Below, piece by piece: positions 43,960 through 53,206 of a DNA stretch of 64,000 bases. Location: NCBI GenBank assembly GCA_963676655.2, contig CAXXKX010000005.1, positions 62,001 to 126,000 of the forward strand, in the 5' to 3' direction. The position numbers and the translations under genes are program-made. Below the pieces are notes generated by a model. The model did no database searches. It saw only the letters and a program-made list of their open reading frames with translations, and was not told where the DNA came from. Numbering within the stretch: the first letter of the stretch is position 1; each line of letters begins with the position of its first letter. This DNA is from G963676655 sp963676655 (lineage in GTDB: Bacteria; Verrucomicrobiota; Lentisphaeria; Victivallales; Victivallaceae).

Positions 43960-44376
43960 TCAGGAAATATGTTCGCCGGTGGTACTCATGGAAATATCAA
44001 CGTTCAAAACGCCGCGAAGCTGCCGGATGGAATTCACCAGACTTCTGATATTTTCGCCCTTGCCCCGGATCATAATAACTTCCAGGCAAATTTCATGACT
44101 CAAGTGCAGGTGGGTAGAAGCAAGAACCTGTTCGCCGCAATGATGCTGAAGCTCAACCAGCTTTTCCGTCAAGCCGCGTTGATGATGATTGTAAACCAGG
44201 GTAACCGAAGCGACAACTTCATGGCCGCTTTCCCATTGTTCACTGATAATCCGGTCACGAATCAAATCCCTGATATATTCGGAACGGTTTTCATAACCGC
44301 TTTCATTCACCATTTCAGTAAGTTTATCCAGCAGTGAATCTTCCAACGACAAGCTTATACGAACCAATTCAGACAT
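43960..44376 (-). CDS. nikR: NikR-like nickel-responsive regulator
   Basis: The 138-residue product has an N-terminal ribbon-helix-helix (VRISLSLEDSLLDKL...NRSEYIRDLIRD) and a C-terminal ACT-type ligand domain with the nickel-site residues His78, His89, His91 and Cys97 (THLHLSHEICLEV). In the family it represses nickel uptake when nickel is ample. GGAG lies before the ATG within an inverted repeat (44387-44410). It lies upstream of the FecBCD-type importer on the same strand, so this importer may carry nickel. Confidence 0.93.
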   Translation of the reverse strand: MSELVRISLSLEDSLLDKLTEMVNESGYENRSEYIRDLIRDRIISEQWESGHEVVASVTLVYNHHQRGLTEKLVELQHHCGEQVLASTHLHLSHEICLEVIMIRGKGENIRSLVNSIRQLRGVLNVDISMSTTGEHIS

Positions 44377-44386
44377 TTAACGATCT

Positions 44387-44410
44387 CCGGTAATTTGGGT
44401 ATTTTACCGG
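44387..44410. promoter_or_regulatory. inverted repeat overlapping nikR ribosome-binding site
   Basis: CCGGTAA-N10-TTACCGG lies 11-34 bases upstream of the nikR ATG and covers the GGAG. It could be an autoregulatory operator or an RNA hairpin that hides the ribosome-binding site. Confidence 0.55.
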
Positions 44411-44489
44411 ATAATATATCCCGGGTTCCGGCTCTTGTAAAGTCAAAAACTATACTTACCCGGACAAACAAACAAGAAGATACCAATAT

Positions 44490-46091
44490 TCAGGCAATGT
44501 TTAATTTCGTATTATTCGCAGGCGCAAGCGCCGACATAATTATTTCAATGTTGCGTGAATCAACCGGCATTGCGTGTAAATTTTCACAAATCTTATCTAA
44601 AACAGTTTCGTCATCAGGCAGGATAATCCGGTTTTCCCGCAAGCCGCGGATTATCTCAGATACCGATTCAGCAAATGCGTCTTCAGTTTTTTTCCAATAC
44701 GGCAACTGCTCCAGGCGCGCGCCGAAAAAGCCGTTTTTCAATGGCGGCGGCTCCGCTTCGTTAATAAAGTCATTATCCTTTATACGGGATGGTTGGCCGT
44801 GCCGCAATTCAAAATCAACGGCAGCCTGTTTGAGACGGTTAAGCACGTTTTCACAATCTGAGCAAGCGGCAAGATTGTTCATTTCATCCGGATCGTTGTT
44901 CAGGAGATATAACTCATCCCGGCCTCCTCCGCAATACGAATGAATGTACTTATACCCCTGCCCCACCGCCGCGACATAACGTTCATGTTTGGCGGTGTTT
45001 GTATAAGTATCGCCGCCATGATGAAAGCATATTATCCGGTCTTCCGGCATGGAAGCGAGCAATGAGTCGCCGATCATATCAGCCGGAATGTCCTTGACTC
45101 CGGCAATATCGAGAATTGTCGCGGTAACGTCCCAGTTGGTAACCGGAATTTCAGAGCCGGTTCCCGGCGTAAAGCCGGCTCCGACGGCAATCATCGGAAT
45201 TCTCGCGGAAGCATCATAGGCGCAAAACTTTTGAAACATATTACGATCACCGAGCATTTCGCCGTGATCGCTCATAAAGAAAATATAAGCATCATTCATC
45301 TTACCCGCGGACTCAAGCGCATCAAGCAGTCGTCCGATATGCCGGTCAACAAATTCACATGAGGCATAATAAGCCTCTTTTATTTCACGAATATCCTGGG
45401 ACGGCAAGGCTGCATAAGGAGAGTTTTCCGGACCAGTGACAGTTTCCGGCAGCGGCGCATCCCGGTATTTGTCTAGGTATCGCGCCGGGATCGACCACGG
45501 CGGATGCGGGTCTATCCAGCTGGATATCATGCATAACGGTCGGTCTTGATGCTGCTTGAGGATTTCGATGCTTTTGTCCGCCACCCATGATGTGCCATGA
45601 TGTCTTTCCGGAATCGGCGTTTTCTGGGGCGTGTGATAGAGCAAAGAACGAACTCCGTGCATACTCAGGACATCGTCAATCCCGTTGGCCAACAGGTATT
45701 GAGTATAACAGTCACTCTCAACCGCTTCCGGAATCTCTTCCATCAGGTACAGTTCCTCCCATCCGCGTTTTTCGGTCGGGGGATAATGATGCATCTTGCC
45801 GACCGCAACGGTCCGGTAACCCTGATTGCCGAGCATTTCCGGAAAAGTTTCGAGCTTGCGGGCGGCAGGACGGTCGGCGTTGACCCAGTAACCATGATAT
45901 TTGGCGCTGCGACCGGTAAGGAAATCGGTTCTTGCGCTCATACAGACCGGGGACGAACTGTAAGCCGTTTTCATCGTACAGCCGCGTTGTCGCAGCCGGT
46001 CCAGGTTAGGTGTATGCACAAGCGGGGAAAACAGCGTATTCCAGCGCTGCTGATCGGTGTATATAATAAAGATATCGGGTAAATTTTTCAT
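44490..46091 (-). CDS. type I sulfatase (CXSXR variant)
   Basis: The N-terminus DIFIIYTDQQRWNTL carries the metal-binding Asp pair. The modification motif is VCMSARTDFLTG, with Ser in place of the usual Pro of CXPXR. VAVGKMHH gives the conserved Lys/His, and FFMSDHGEMLGD gives the second metal site. 533 residues. No signal peptide is seen. It follows the GH71/99-like gene by 22 bases and is the last gene of a pseudopilin-headed operon. It probably cleaves sulfate esters on the same glycan the operon degrades. Confidence 0.9.
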   Translation of the reverse strand: MKNLPDIFIIYTDQQRWNTLFSPLVHTPNLDRLRQRGCTMKTAYSSSPVCMSARTDFLTGRSAKYHGYWVNADRPAARKLETFPEMLGNQGYRTVAVGKMHHYPPTEKRGWEELYLMEEIPEAVESDCYTQYLLANGIDDVLSMHGVRSLLYHTPQKTPIPERHHGTSWVADKSIEILKQHQDRPLCMISSWIDPHPPWSIPARYLDKYRDAPLPETVTGPENSPYAALPSQDIREIKEAYYASCEFVDRHIGRLLDALESAGKMNDAYIFFMSDHGEMLGDRNMFQKFCAYDASARIPMIAVGAGFTPGTGSEIPVTNWDVTATILDIAGVKDIPADMIGDSLLASMPEDRIICFHHGGDTYTNTAKHERYVAAVGQGYKYIHSYCGGGRDELYLLNNDPDEMNNLAACSDCENVLNRLKQAAVDFELRHGQPSRIKDNDFINEAEPPPLKNGFFGARLEQLPYWKKTEDAFAESVSEIIRGLRENRIILPDDETVLDKICENLHAMPVDSRNIEIIMSALAPANNTKLNIA

Positions 46092-46113
46092 GTGATTTTT
46101 TGCTCGTAATGGG

Positions 46114-48750
46114 TCATCTGCACTGGATCTGGAAAGAGTCTATGATGCCGACGAAGCCCTTTTCTCCGCCGGACAAATGCGTTCCGCGTCGAACAAAAGC
46201 TCCGACACTGGTATGAGGATTAGATTTCTGCAGCAAAGCATACGGCAATTTGACCGAACCGTAACATTTGCCGTTTACATAAATTTTCAAAGAATCCAGA
46301 CTGTTGTCAACCTCAACAATATAATGCTGGTTATTTTTCAATGCGTAACGGGTGGAAACTTTATATCGCTTCTTGTCCCCCGGAATCCGGGTCGACGCCA
46401 TAAGCCGGCCATCGCGCAAAAGAGTCAGGTTGACGGAGTCCGGGTTATCCAGAATACACTGCGGCTTTCCATTGCCGATCGCGGTCGGAGTCAAACCTAT
46501 TTTAAAACGATATTTGCCACGGGGGATCAGGCACGGTTTGAACTGAATCAGGTCATTGCCGTCAAAATAGAGCTTTCCATCTTTCCGTGTCGGCACCTGT
46601 GAGTCGCTATAGCGTCCGTCTCTTTCAAACGCCCCGCCTAATTCCCCGTTGAAATCATTATCCGAGAGGTCATAAAGAATACGGTCGGGACTATTGAAAT
46701 CCAAAGTGACGTCTTTAACCGGATTGGCGGAAGGAATAATGACCGGCAGGGAACGATATATTCGGTTTTCAGCATCTATAGAGCGAAGAAAATATATATT
46801 TTCGCCCATATCTCCAGATGATTCAAGCCTGATAGTTCCCTCGCAATTCTTACTGTCCAGATTTAATGGGAAGCCCACCGGCTTCTGTTCCAGGTAGACT
46901 TTCAGCATCATGATTTTATATAGCCGGTATTCGAGTATTTTTTGGTTTTTCAGGTCATTACAGGAAATTTTAAGCGTTTTATTAACTTTCGGAAATTCCA
47001 ACGTAAAATAAGATTTATCATTTAATTCAGCCACGAACTGGAGCTCGTTATGCATACCGTAATGCTGCAAGGTCCAGGTTACTTTGTCGGGGTAATTCCG
47101 CTTGACGATCCCGGCGGTCTCATTGGTAAAGCAGAGAAACGAATCAAGTATCTTCGCATTGTGCGCGGTCAGAATCATTTTTTTATTTTCCGAGCGCATG
47201 TATTTATCCGAATACGGCATATCCCATCTCAAGCATATTGTTTTAACAGCTTGAGGATTGGAGGTGAGTTTGCGTAATTTATTCTGATAAGCCGGTTCGT
47301 AAACCGGTTTGTAATTTTTGATGATTTCCAGACGTTTGATCTTTGCCGGATTTTTTATCAGGAAATCAGCCTCATGTTTACCGTCAACGTTAAATTTGAC
47401 AGCTTCCGGCTGCATTGTTTTCGCCAATGAAACATGATAGGAAAAAGGATGATTCAACCTTGTCCCCCGTACCGGAGTAAAAATGCTTGCATAGCGTTCC
47501 TTCCCGTCAATTTCCACATACGGAACAATCACCTTCGCGTTTTTGAATAAATCCGGCTTCAAGGTCAAGGTATATGCTTTGGCGTCAGTGTTTTCAAGCC
47601 GCAAATTTTTGGTGGCATAGAGCAGTTTACCTTTTTCATCCTTGACAACTATTTTCACGGTGACAGAATTTTTCTGTTCAGTCGGCAGATGCAGGAGTTC
47701 AAGCACATAATCCTCTTTGGACAGGATTTCTCTTCTGGAACTCAAATAAAGCCCCGGTGATTCAACGTAAAACGTCTTCTTTTTGCCGAGTGAACCGTAA
47801 TACCGGCACAAATCGTACAACACATATGAGTTCATCATCGAGGGTTCGATATTGTGATTCTCACTGAAATCGTTCCAGCTTTCAATAATCAGTCCCTGGG
47901 ACCGGGCCTTCCAGGCCAACTCCATAGTTTTCCGGAACTCCTGAGTGCCGCATTTGTCGATCATGCTGCCTTTTTCTTTACGCCAGTGGCCACTTTTTGA
48001 GGTTAGAACTATTCCTTTTTTCAGACCCGTTTCTTGCTGGATTTGTTTTCTGGCTTTTTCGGCAAGATCAAGCACCTCCAGGGTTGCATCGTAACCGCCG
48101 CCCCAGATAAAGATACCGTCATAGGCTTTCAGGTAATCATATACTGTTTTCAGTTTTTTGAATTTAATATTGACGGCCTGGAAATAAATAACCGGATCAT
48201 AGCCTTTTCTCTTCAATTCCTCTCGAATCCGGGTGAACAGCGCCGGTTCAAAATTTCTCGCGGCGAAAATCCACAGCAACGGTCGTCCGTCTACATGATA
48301 AAACAGGTCCGGATATTTTTTAGCGTAATCCAGCAGGCTTATGAGGTAGGATACAACATTGCGCCATTTTTTATGATCAGCGTCCCAGCGTTTCAGGATC
48401 AGCGGAGATAAATTTCCCATTAGAATAATTTTCATCCCGGCATTGCGCACCGCCTTATCGTCGGTGTAAAGCTCCATCCCCTTCTCGATCACCACCGCGC
48501 TGGCGCCGGCATTCTTAATGACATCAAGTTCTTCAGCCAAAGTCATATCAGGTTTATACAGCGTTTCATCAGCGAAAGCGAACAAGGCATTTCGAGACAG
48601 TCTGCCGGTATGCCAGACACTCATCCGGTGCATAATGATCGGCACGGAAAATCCGGCATCCTCAGGACTTAAAAGTTTTTCCTCAGTCAATTTTTGCGCA
48701 TTACAAGTCAATGCGAACACAAACGTCATAAATAATAGTGTTATTCTCAT
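46114..48750 (-). CDS. secreted GH71/GH99-like protein with C-terminal LamG domain
   Basis: The 878-residue protein has a signal peptide (residues 1-18). A TIM-barrel region of about 330 residues follows, with IIMHRMSVWHTG, GRPLLWIFAARNF and GLIIESWNDFSENHNIEPS, the last typical of the GH71/GH99 and related alpha-mannan- or glucan-active families. A middle beta-sandwich follows, then a LamG-like domain (about 740-878: KLYFDGNDLIQF, VEVDNSLDSLKIYVNGKCYG, GIIDSFQIQ). It is probably an extracellular glycosidase, family by eye only. It begins 9 bases after the pseudopilin stop, with no clear ribosome-binding site. Confidence 0.78.
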   Translation of the reverse strand: MRITLLFMTFVFALTCNAQKLTEEKLLSPEDAGFSVPIIMHRMSVWHTGRLSRNALFAFADETLYKPDMTLAEELDVIKNAGASAVVIEKGMELYTDDKAVRNAGMKIILMGNLSPLILKRWDADHKKWRNVVSYLISLLDYAKKYPDLFYHVDGRPLLWIFAARNFEPALFTRIREELKRKGYDPVIYFQAVNIKFKKLKTVYDYLKAYDGIFIWGGGYDATLEVLDLAEKARKQIQQETGLKKGIVLTSKSGHWRKEKGSMIDKCGTQEFRKTMELAWKARSQGLIIESWNDFSENHNIEPSMMNSYVLYDLCRYYGSLGKKKTFYVESPGLYLSSRREILSKEDYVLELLHLPTEQKNSVTVKIVVKDEKGKLLYATKNLRLENTDAKAYTLTLKPDLFKNAKVIVPYVEIDGKERYASIFTPVRGTRLNHPFSYHVSLAKTMQPEAVKFNVDGKHEADFLIKNPAKIKRLEIIKNYKPVYEPAYQNKLRKLTSNPQAVKTICLRWDMPYSDKYMRSENKKMILTAHNAKILDSFLCFTNETAGIVKRNYPDKVTWTLQHYGMHNELQFVAELNDKSYFTLEFPKVNKTLKISCNDLKNQKILEYRLYKIMMLKVYLEQKPVGFPLNLDSKNCEGTIRLESSGDMGENIYFLRSIDAENRIYRSLPVIIPSANPVKDVTLDFNSPDRILYDLSDNDFNGELGGAFERDGRYSDSQVPTRKDGKLYFDGNDLIQFKPCLIPRGKYRFKIGLTPTAIGNGKPQCILDNPDSVNLTLLRDGRLMASTRIPGDKKRYKVSTRYALKNNQHYIVEVDNSLDSLKIYVNGKCYGSVKLPYALLQKSNPHTSVGAFVRRGTHLSGGEKGFVGIIDSFQIQCR

Positions 48751-48759
48751 ATCAGTGGA

Positions 48760-49503
48760 TCAATCATTAGGGTTTACGGTGAACATTCCCCATGGCTGAT
48801 TGTAGTTAACAACCGCGCCTTGAACTTTCGGGGAATAGTAGTTGACGGTTTCAGCATGCATATCGGCATAAAGCGTATTAAACATTTTCATCCCTTTGCC
48901 GTCATGGAAAAAACCGATGTGGCTGAATGTTGGATTAGTGTTCGAACTGATTGAAGAATAAGAACTGCCGCCAAAATAGTTGTCAACAGTTGCCACATGC
49001 TGCAGCCGCTCCATCAAATACGCGGTCCCGGACGGCCTGGGAATACGAACACCTTTCTGGGAATAATAGACGGTCCCTATTGTCCAGACTATGCCGCGGC
49101 GCTCGGGCCTTGTATCAACCATATTTCGTCCGGCGTTTATCGCATAAGAACGAATGCTTCGTTTGGGGTCCTGCGTACGGGCGACCCGGTCGGACGGACA
49201 ACGGAAGTTTCCTTCACGTTTTGATTTACCTGCCGCCCTGGGACCGCCGATAACATATTCAACAATATTTGTATCCCATTTCGTGCCGGTAGCCGACCCG
49301 GTCGGATTAGTTGGAAAGAACCCGTCGCTATCATCCATATATGCCGCGGTTCCCAGTCCCAGCTGTTTCAGATTCGAAATACATTGAATTTTATAGGCGT
49401 TCTCCCGAGCCATGCCGAGAGCCGGTAAAAGCATACTGGCGAGAATGGCAATGATCGCTATCACCACCAGTAATTCAATAAGCGTGAAGAATTCTTTTTT
49501 CAT
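48760..49503 (-). CDS. prepilin-leader pseudopilin, first gene of sulfatase operon
   Basis: MKKEF/FTLIELLVVIAIIAIL with CISNLKQLGLGTAAYMDDSDG and a C-terminal LYADMHAETVNYYS (the DG motif is replaced by DM). Phe occupies the position before the leader cleavage. AAAGGGAC precedes the ATG. Gaps of 9 and 22 bases link it to the GH71/99-like and sulfatase genes. Confidence 0.9.
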   Translation of the reverse strand: MKKEFFTLIELLVVIAIIAILASMLLPALGMARENAYKIQCISNLKQLGLGTAAYMDDSDGFFPTNPTGSATGTKWDTNIVEYVIGGPRAAGKSKREGNFRCPSDRVARTQDPKRSIRSYAINAGRNMVDTRPERRGIVWTIGTVYYSQKGVRIPRPSGTAYLMERLQHVATVDNYFGGSSYSSISSNTNPTFSHIGFFHDGKGMKMFNTLYADMHAETVNYYSPKVQGAVVNYNQPWGMFTVNPND

Positions 49504-49578
49504 TTCAGTCCCTTTCCTGCTAAATGATCAAGCTTATTTTTCTTTAACGCGATAAATTTAGATTTATGTTCAAAACGG

Positions 49579-50874
49579 TTATGAACCGCTGTTTACATGT
49601 TTACTGCTGACGACACAATTTCTATTGTCCGTAATATTAAAATAATACGCCTGTACCTTTTCCGGCAGAACGGCTGACGCACTATTTTCACTGCTGTTTA
49701 ATTCAGCCTCTTTTGTCAGCCAGCGGCGAGTCCGCCAGGGGCCGCTGTCTTTTGTATAAAGCAGCGTAGCCTTCTTAATCGGAACTTTGGTGACATATTT
49801 GATCGAAACATTTTTGCCGTTCCGCAGTTGAGAGACAATTTTCGGTAACGGCGGCGTTCCTTTTGCTATGCTGTCGGCAAACACCGTAATTTCTTTCGGG
49901 TCCCCGGCCGGCGGATGAGCGTGACGCATTCGCAACTGCATACTGATATTGACGTCTCCTTTGGCACTGTTGTAAGTTTTCTGCCAGGAACCGGGACGGA
50001 AATGCTTGTCATTTGTCCCGTCGACAAACAGCATCGGCATACCCGCGAAACCGACATATTGCGACGGATCCCAAAGTTTCAACCATTTATATACGTCAGC
50101 CGGGGCCATCTTCTGAAAATTGTTTTCCTGCCAGTGCGAGTCTTCACCAAGAAACCCGCAACCGTATACAGGCGCGACAAAGGCAAAGCGATTATCCACT
50201 CCCGCTGCGATTTCAGCAATAATCCCGCCCCATGAAATACCGGTCATACCGACACGTTTACTATCGACCTCCGGCAGGGACCGCAGAAGAGAGTTCCCTA
50301 GAACAACCGCAGCGACAGCGTGATACATCCATTGATCTTTGACCGGTTTGCTCACATTGGCAAAATCACCCCATCCCCTGGGGCCGCCATCTTTATGGGT
50401 TACACCTTTGGGCAATTTGTTGCGGGGATTGATTTGCGCCGGGGTACAACCGCAGGTGTCCATGGCGATAACCGCATATCCACGTTGAAGCCAAAGTTTC
50501 GCCCAATATTTGAATGCGGTGCCGCCACCGCCATGCACAAGCACGATCCCGGGAACTTTATCTCCCGGCTTGTGCTCTGGAACTCCGATCCAGGCAAACA
50601 CCCTGGTATTCTTTCCCTCATACGGAACGCCGTCATAAAAGACAGGCTTTAATCCGTCGGAGGCCTGAAGTAAAGCATTTTTAGTATTTAAGTCATAAGT
50701 CCGGGGCGCTTTGGACAACTCATTAAGGTTCCACATTGCTTGTTTATTACCTGATGGAACAGGAATCGGAAATACCTTTGGCGCGGCGTAATTTGCGGTC
50801 GCGGCGGTAATAGAACATAAAGCAAACAATTTTTTAAGACTACTAAAAGGCAAGGCGATGGCAATAAACTTCAT
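49579..50874 (-). CDS. secreted alpha/beta hydrolase (acetyl xylan esterase/DLH-like)
   Basis: A signal-like N-terminus (about residues 1-30, ending ANYAAP) is followed by a canonical alpha/beta hydrolase. The oxyanion segment is GIVLVHGGGGTAF, the nucleophile is Ser in GMTGISWGGIIAEIA, the Asp is likely in LFVDGTNDKHFRPG and the His in MRHAHPPAG. The enzyme is probably an esterase acting on acylated glycans. It is separate from the pseudopilin operon by about 75 bases. The palindrome GGAATAAATATTCC (50950-50963) lies upstream. Confidence 0.82.
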   Translation of the reverse strand: MKFIAIALPFSSLKKLFALCSITAATANYAAPKVFPIPVPSGNKQAMWNLNELSKAPRTYDLNTKNALLQASDGLKPVFYDGVPYEGKNTRVFAWIGVPEHKPGDKVPGIVLVHGGGGTAFKYWAKLWLQRGYAVIAMDTCGCTPAQINPRNKLPKGVTHKDGGPRGWGDFANVSKPVKDQWMYHAVAAVVLGNSLLRSLPEVDSKRVGMTGISWGGIIAEIAAGVDNRFAFVAPVYGCGFLGEDSHWQENNFQKMAPADVYKWLKLWDPSQYVGFAGMPMLFVDGTNDKHFRPGSWQKTYNSAKGDVNISMQLRMRHAHPPAGDPKEITVFADSIAKGTPPLPKIVSQLRNGKNVSIKYVTKVPIKKATLLYTKDSGPWRTRRWLTKEAELNSSENSASAVLPEKVQAYYFNITDNRNCVVSSKHVNSGS

Positions 50875-50949
50875 TTAATATTATCCCGAACAGTTACAGG
50901 TTTAAATTAAAAATCAATTGATTAGATTTCTCTGTAACTATTATATTTC

Positions 50950-50963
50950 GGAATAAATATTCC
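50950..50963. promoter_or_regulatory. candidate operator upstream of alpha/beta hydrolase gene
   Basis: GGAATAAATATTCC is a perfect 14-base palindrome 76 bases before the ATG. Related GAATATTC palindromes lie at 51012-51019 and 52064-52071, near the LacI-family gene. Confidence 0.4.
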
Positions 50964-51024
50964 TGCAATAGATGTCGCGAAGAAAATGAAAAAAACCGTC
51001 TGAATAATTCTGAATATTCATGGA

Positions 51025-52020
51025 TTATTCATCACCGGGAACAAAACGCGCGTTTGCCACAACGATAATATCTCGTGACAAAGGCCTGCCTTCTATTATC
51101 CCGACAAGCTCCTCGACGGCAAGCTTAGCGGTAAATTCCGCCCCCATATCGATCGTTGCCGGACGCGGATACAAACCCAGCAGATAATGCTGTTCCCGGC
51201 AGCATGAAATAACTCTTGGCACCGGAATATTATTCATGGTAAGATACCTGTAGAAAATCGCCGTCAAACGGTCCTCTACGCAAAAAACACCATCATATTG
51301 GCCTATGTTGCTTTTATCGAAAAGTTTGAACGCGTGGGCCTCCACTTTGCGATTGTAAGAATATTCAAATTTTTCATCAACATGCTCCATGACGAACAGA
51401 CGGTCGGCCTCGATTGAACGAGTGAACATGACAAAATTAAACCCCTGTTCCCGTAAAACCACTCCCGGATTGGCACTGTTTACCGTCAGCAGCAATGGCT
51501 TTTCAACATTGTGTTCAAGTAAGTATCTGGCGGCGATTTTTCCCGCCTGCTCATTACCCGCCAGGGTTTCGGATTCTCCGGATTCAAGAAAATGCGAGTT
51601 AAGCCAGGCATGCGGCACACGGCTGATAAGCGCATTGAGCGATTGATCGTCACTGGTAAAACCGGCAATAAGAATACCTGAAATTTCCCCCCGGTTGAAT
51701 TTCGCCTGAATATCAATCCAGTTAATATCCCCGCAGAAGATCATCAATGAATAGTTGCTGCCCATGCTTTTGACAATACTTTCAATCTTGCGCATCAGAA
51801 TATTGGGATTTAAAAAAGTACTGTTGAGCATTAACAAACCGATTGCTCGCTTGATCGAACGTTTCTTTTTTTGTTTTGTGTGTACGGAAAAGGCATGATC
51901 ATCGATCAACTGCATTACCGCTTTACGCTTTTCGTCGCTCACGCCGGCGCTTCCGTTAATGACCCGTGAAACAGTCGATTGAGAAACCCCGGCCATTTTG
52001 GCTATTTGATTCATATTCAT
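51025..52020 (-). CDS. LacI-family transcriptional regulator
   Basis: The N-terminal helix-turn-helix MNQIAKMAGVSQSTVSRVING is classic LacI. The hinge is followed by a periplasmic-fold effector domain with the IGLLMLNSTFLNPNIL entry strand and a C-terminal EEL...REIIVVANARFVPG-type end. It probably controls the downstream alpha/beta hydrolase and perhaps the sulfatase operon. Two in-frame ATGs (52020 and 52014) are possible starts. GAATATTC palindromes occur near both ends of the gene. Confidence 0.9.
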   Translation of the reverse strand: MNMNQIAKMAGVSQSTVSRVINGSAGVSDEKRKAVMQLIDDHAFSVHTKQKKKRSIKRAIGLLMLNSTFLNPNILMRKIESIVKSMGSNYSLMIFCGDINWIDIQAKFNRGEISGILIAGFTSDDQSLNALISRVPHAWLNSHFLESGESETLAGNEQAGKIAARYLLEHNVEKPLLLTVNSANPGVVLREQGFNFVMFTRSIEADRLFVMEHVDEKFEYSYNRKVEAHAFKLFDKSNIGQYDGVFCVEDRLTAIFYRYLTMNNIPVPRVISCCREQHYLLGLYPRPATIDMGAEFTAKLAVEELVGIIEGRPLSRDIIVVANARFVPGDE

Positions 52021-52063
52021 CTGCGAACACCATGTTTATTCATAATTTTCTGAATTTTTAAAC

Positions 52064-52084
52064 GAATATTCATAAAGAATATTA
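52064..52084. promoter_or_regulatory. candidate operator upstream of LacI-family gene
   Basis: GAATATTC followed five bases later by GAATATTA, 44-64 bases upstream of the start, in very AT-rich DNA. It resembles the GAATATTC motif near the hydrolase gene. Confidence 0.4.
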
Positions 52085-52189
52085 TACCTTAATTTCTGAA
52101 TAAAGCAAGACATCACTCTATATAAGACCCGGCATTTGCTTTTTTAGCTACAACGAGTATTATAACTGTCAGCATAAGGAGGACAAGCA

Positions 52190-53056
52190 ATGAAAGAGAT
52201 TGACACGCTGCATATCACCAGCGGAGATTGTGCCGGAAACCTTCTGGTGAAATCAAAAATACCCGGAGAGGTATTTGTCTGGCACGACATCATGTACGAA
52301 GGGCCACGCAAGCCGGGCTGGCCGGATGAAACAATCCTTGCCGCCAGAGCAGAATTCATCGAACACGATACCGGCGGAGGTATCGAGCGTAAACATGTTC
52401 TTTCAACCTTGAGAAATCAATATAACAAGCTTGCCGGCGCCGCCCGTTACAAGCATATAATTCTGTGGTTCGACGCCTGTCTGTTCGACCAGTCAATGCT
52501 GGTACATATTCTTACCTGCCTTTGCCTCAAAAAAATTAAACATGCTGAACTTGTCTGCATTGACAGTTTCCCCGGTATTGAACCATTTAACGGCCTGGGG
52601 CAATTGGACGCGGCTGATTTTGCCTCTATTTATGACCTGCGCGAGGAGGTAACCGGAAAACAGTTTAAATTTGCCATGAAGGTTGACGATGCGTTGGCTA
52701 CAGCCGATATAAATACTTTAACTGAAATAGCCCAGATGCCAGAGGGCACCCTGCCTTTTGTCCCGGCCGCGATCAAACGTTTCCTGCGCGAACAGCCTGA
52801 CCCGGTAACCGGGATAGGACAACTTGAACGTCTGGCGCTGGAAGCTATCAGGCAGGGCTGTGATAATCCGGTTGAAATATTCAAAAGAGTTGCGGAAACC
52901 GACTCTAAACCGCAATATTGGGGCGACACCACTTTGTGGACGAAAATTAACTCACTGGCAGATCATGACCTGATCATTATCAATGGTCCAGCGGGAAGAC
53001 TGCCACAATGGATTAGCGAACTGGACCTGAACTCGTTCAAGATAACAGCTCGATAA
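52190..53056 (+). CDS. DUF1835 domain protein
   Basis: The N-terminus LHITSGDCAGNLLVKSKIPGE and VFVWHDIMYEGP match DUF1835 (PF08874). The C-terminal part (LERLALEAIRQG, GDTTLWTKINSLA) has the usual wHTH-like tail. 288 residues; cytoplasmic. Function of the family is unknown. AAGGAGGAC precedes the ATG. It ends immediately before the MITE; the convergent YdbH-like gene would otherwise begin within a few bases. Confidence 0.85.
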   Translation: MKEIDTLHITSGDCAGNLLVKSKIPGEVFVWHDIMYEGPRKPGWPDETILAARAEFIEHDTGGGIERKHVLSTLRNQYNKLAGAARYKHIILWFDACLFDQSMLVHILTCLCLKKIKHAELVCIDSFPGIEPFNGLGQLDAADFASIYDLREEVTGKQFKFAMKVDDALATADINTLTEIAQMPEGTLPFVPAAIKRFLREQPDPVTGIGQLERLALEAIRQGCDNPVEIFKRVAETDSKPQYWGDTTLWTKINSLADHDLIIINGPAGRLPQWISELDLNSFKITAR

Positions 53057-53206
53057 AAGATTTATGGTTCTTTCGGTGTTTCCGTGGATGGGGCCTTACG
53101 AATTCGTTTTATTGCAGACTTACAGCCTGCGCTTGAGGTGTAAATCAGATTCCCCGGGCGTTGCCCGGGGCTGTGATATTGCGCCCCTACGGGCATATGC
53201 GTCAAC

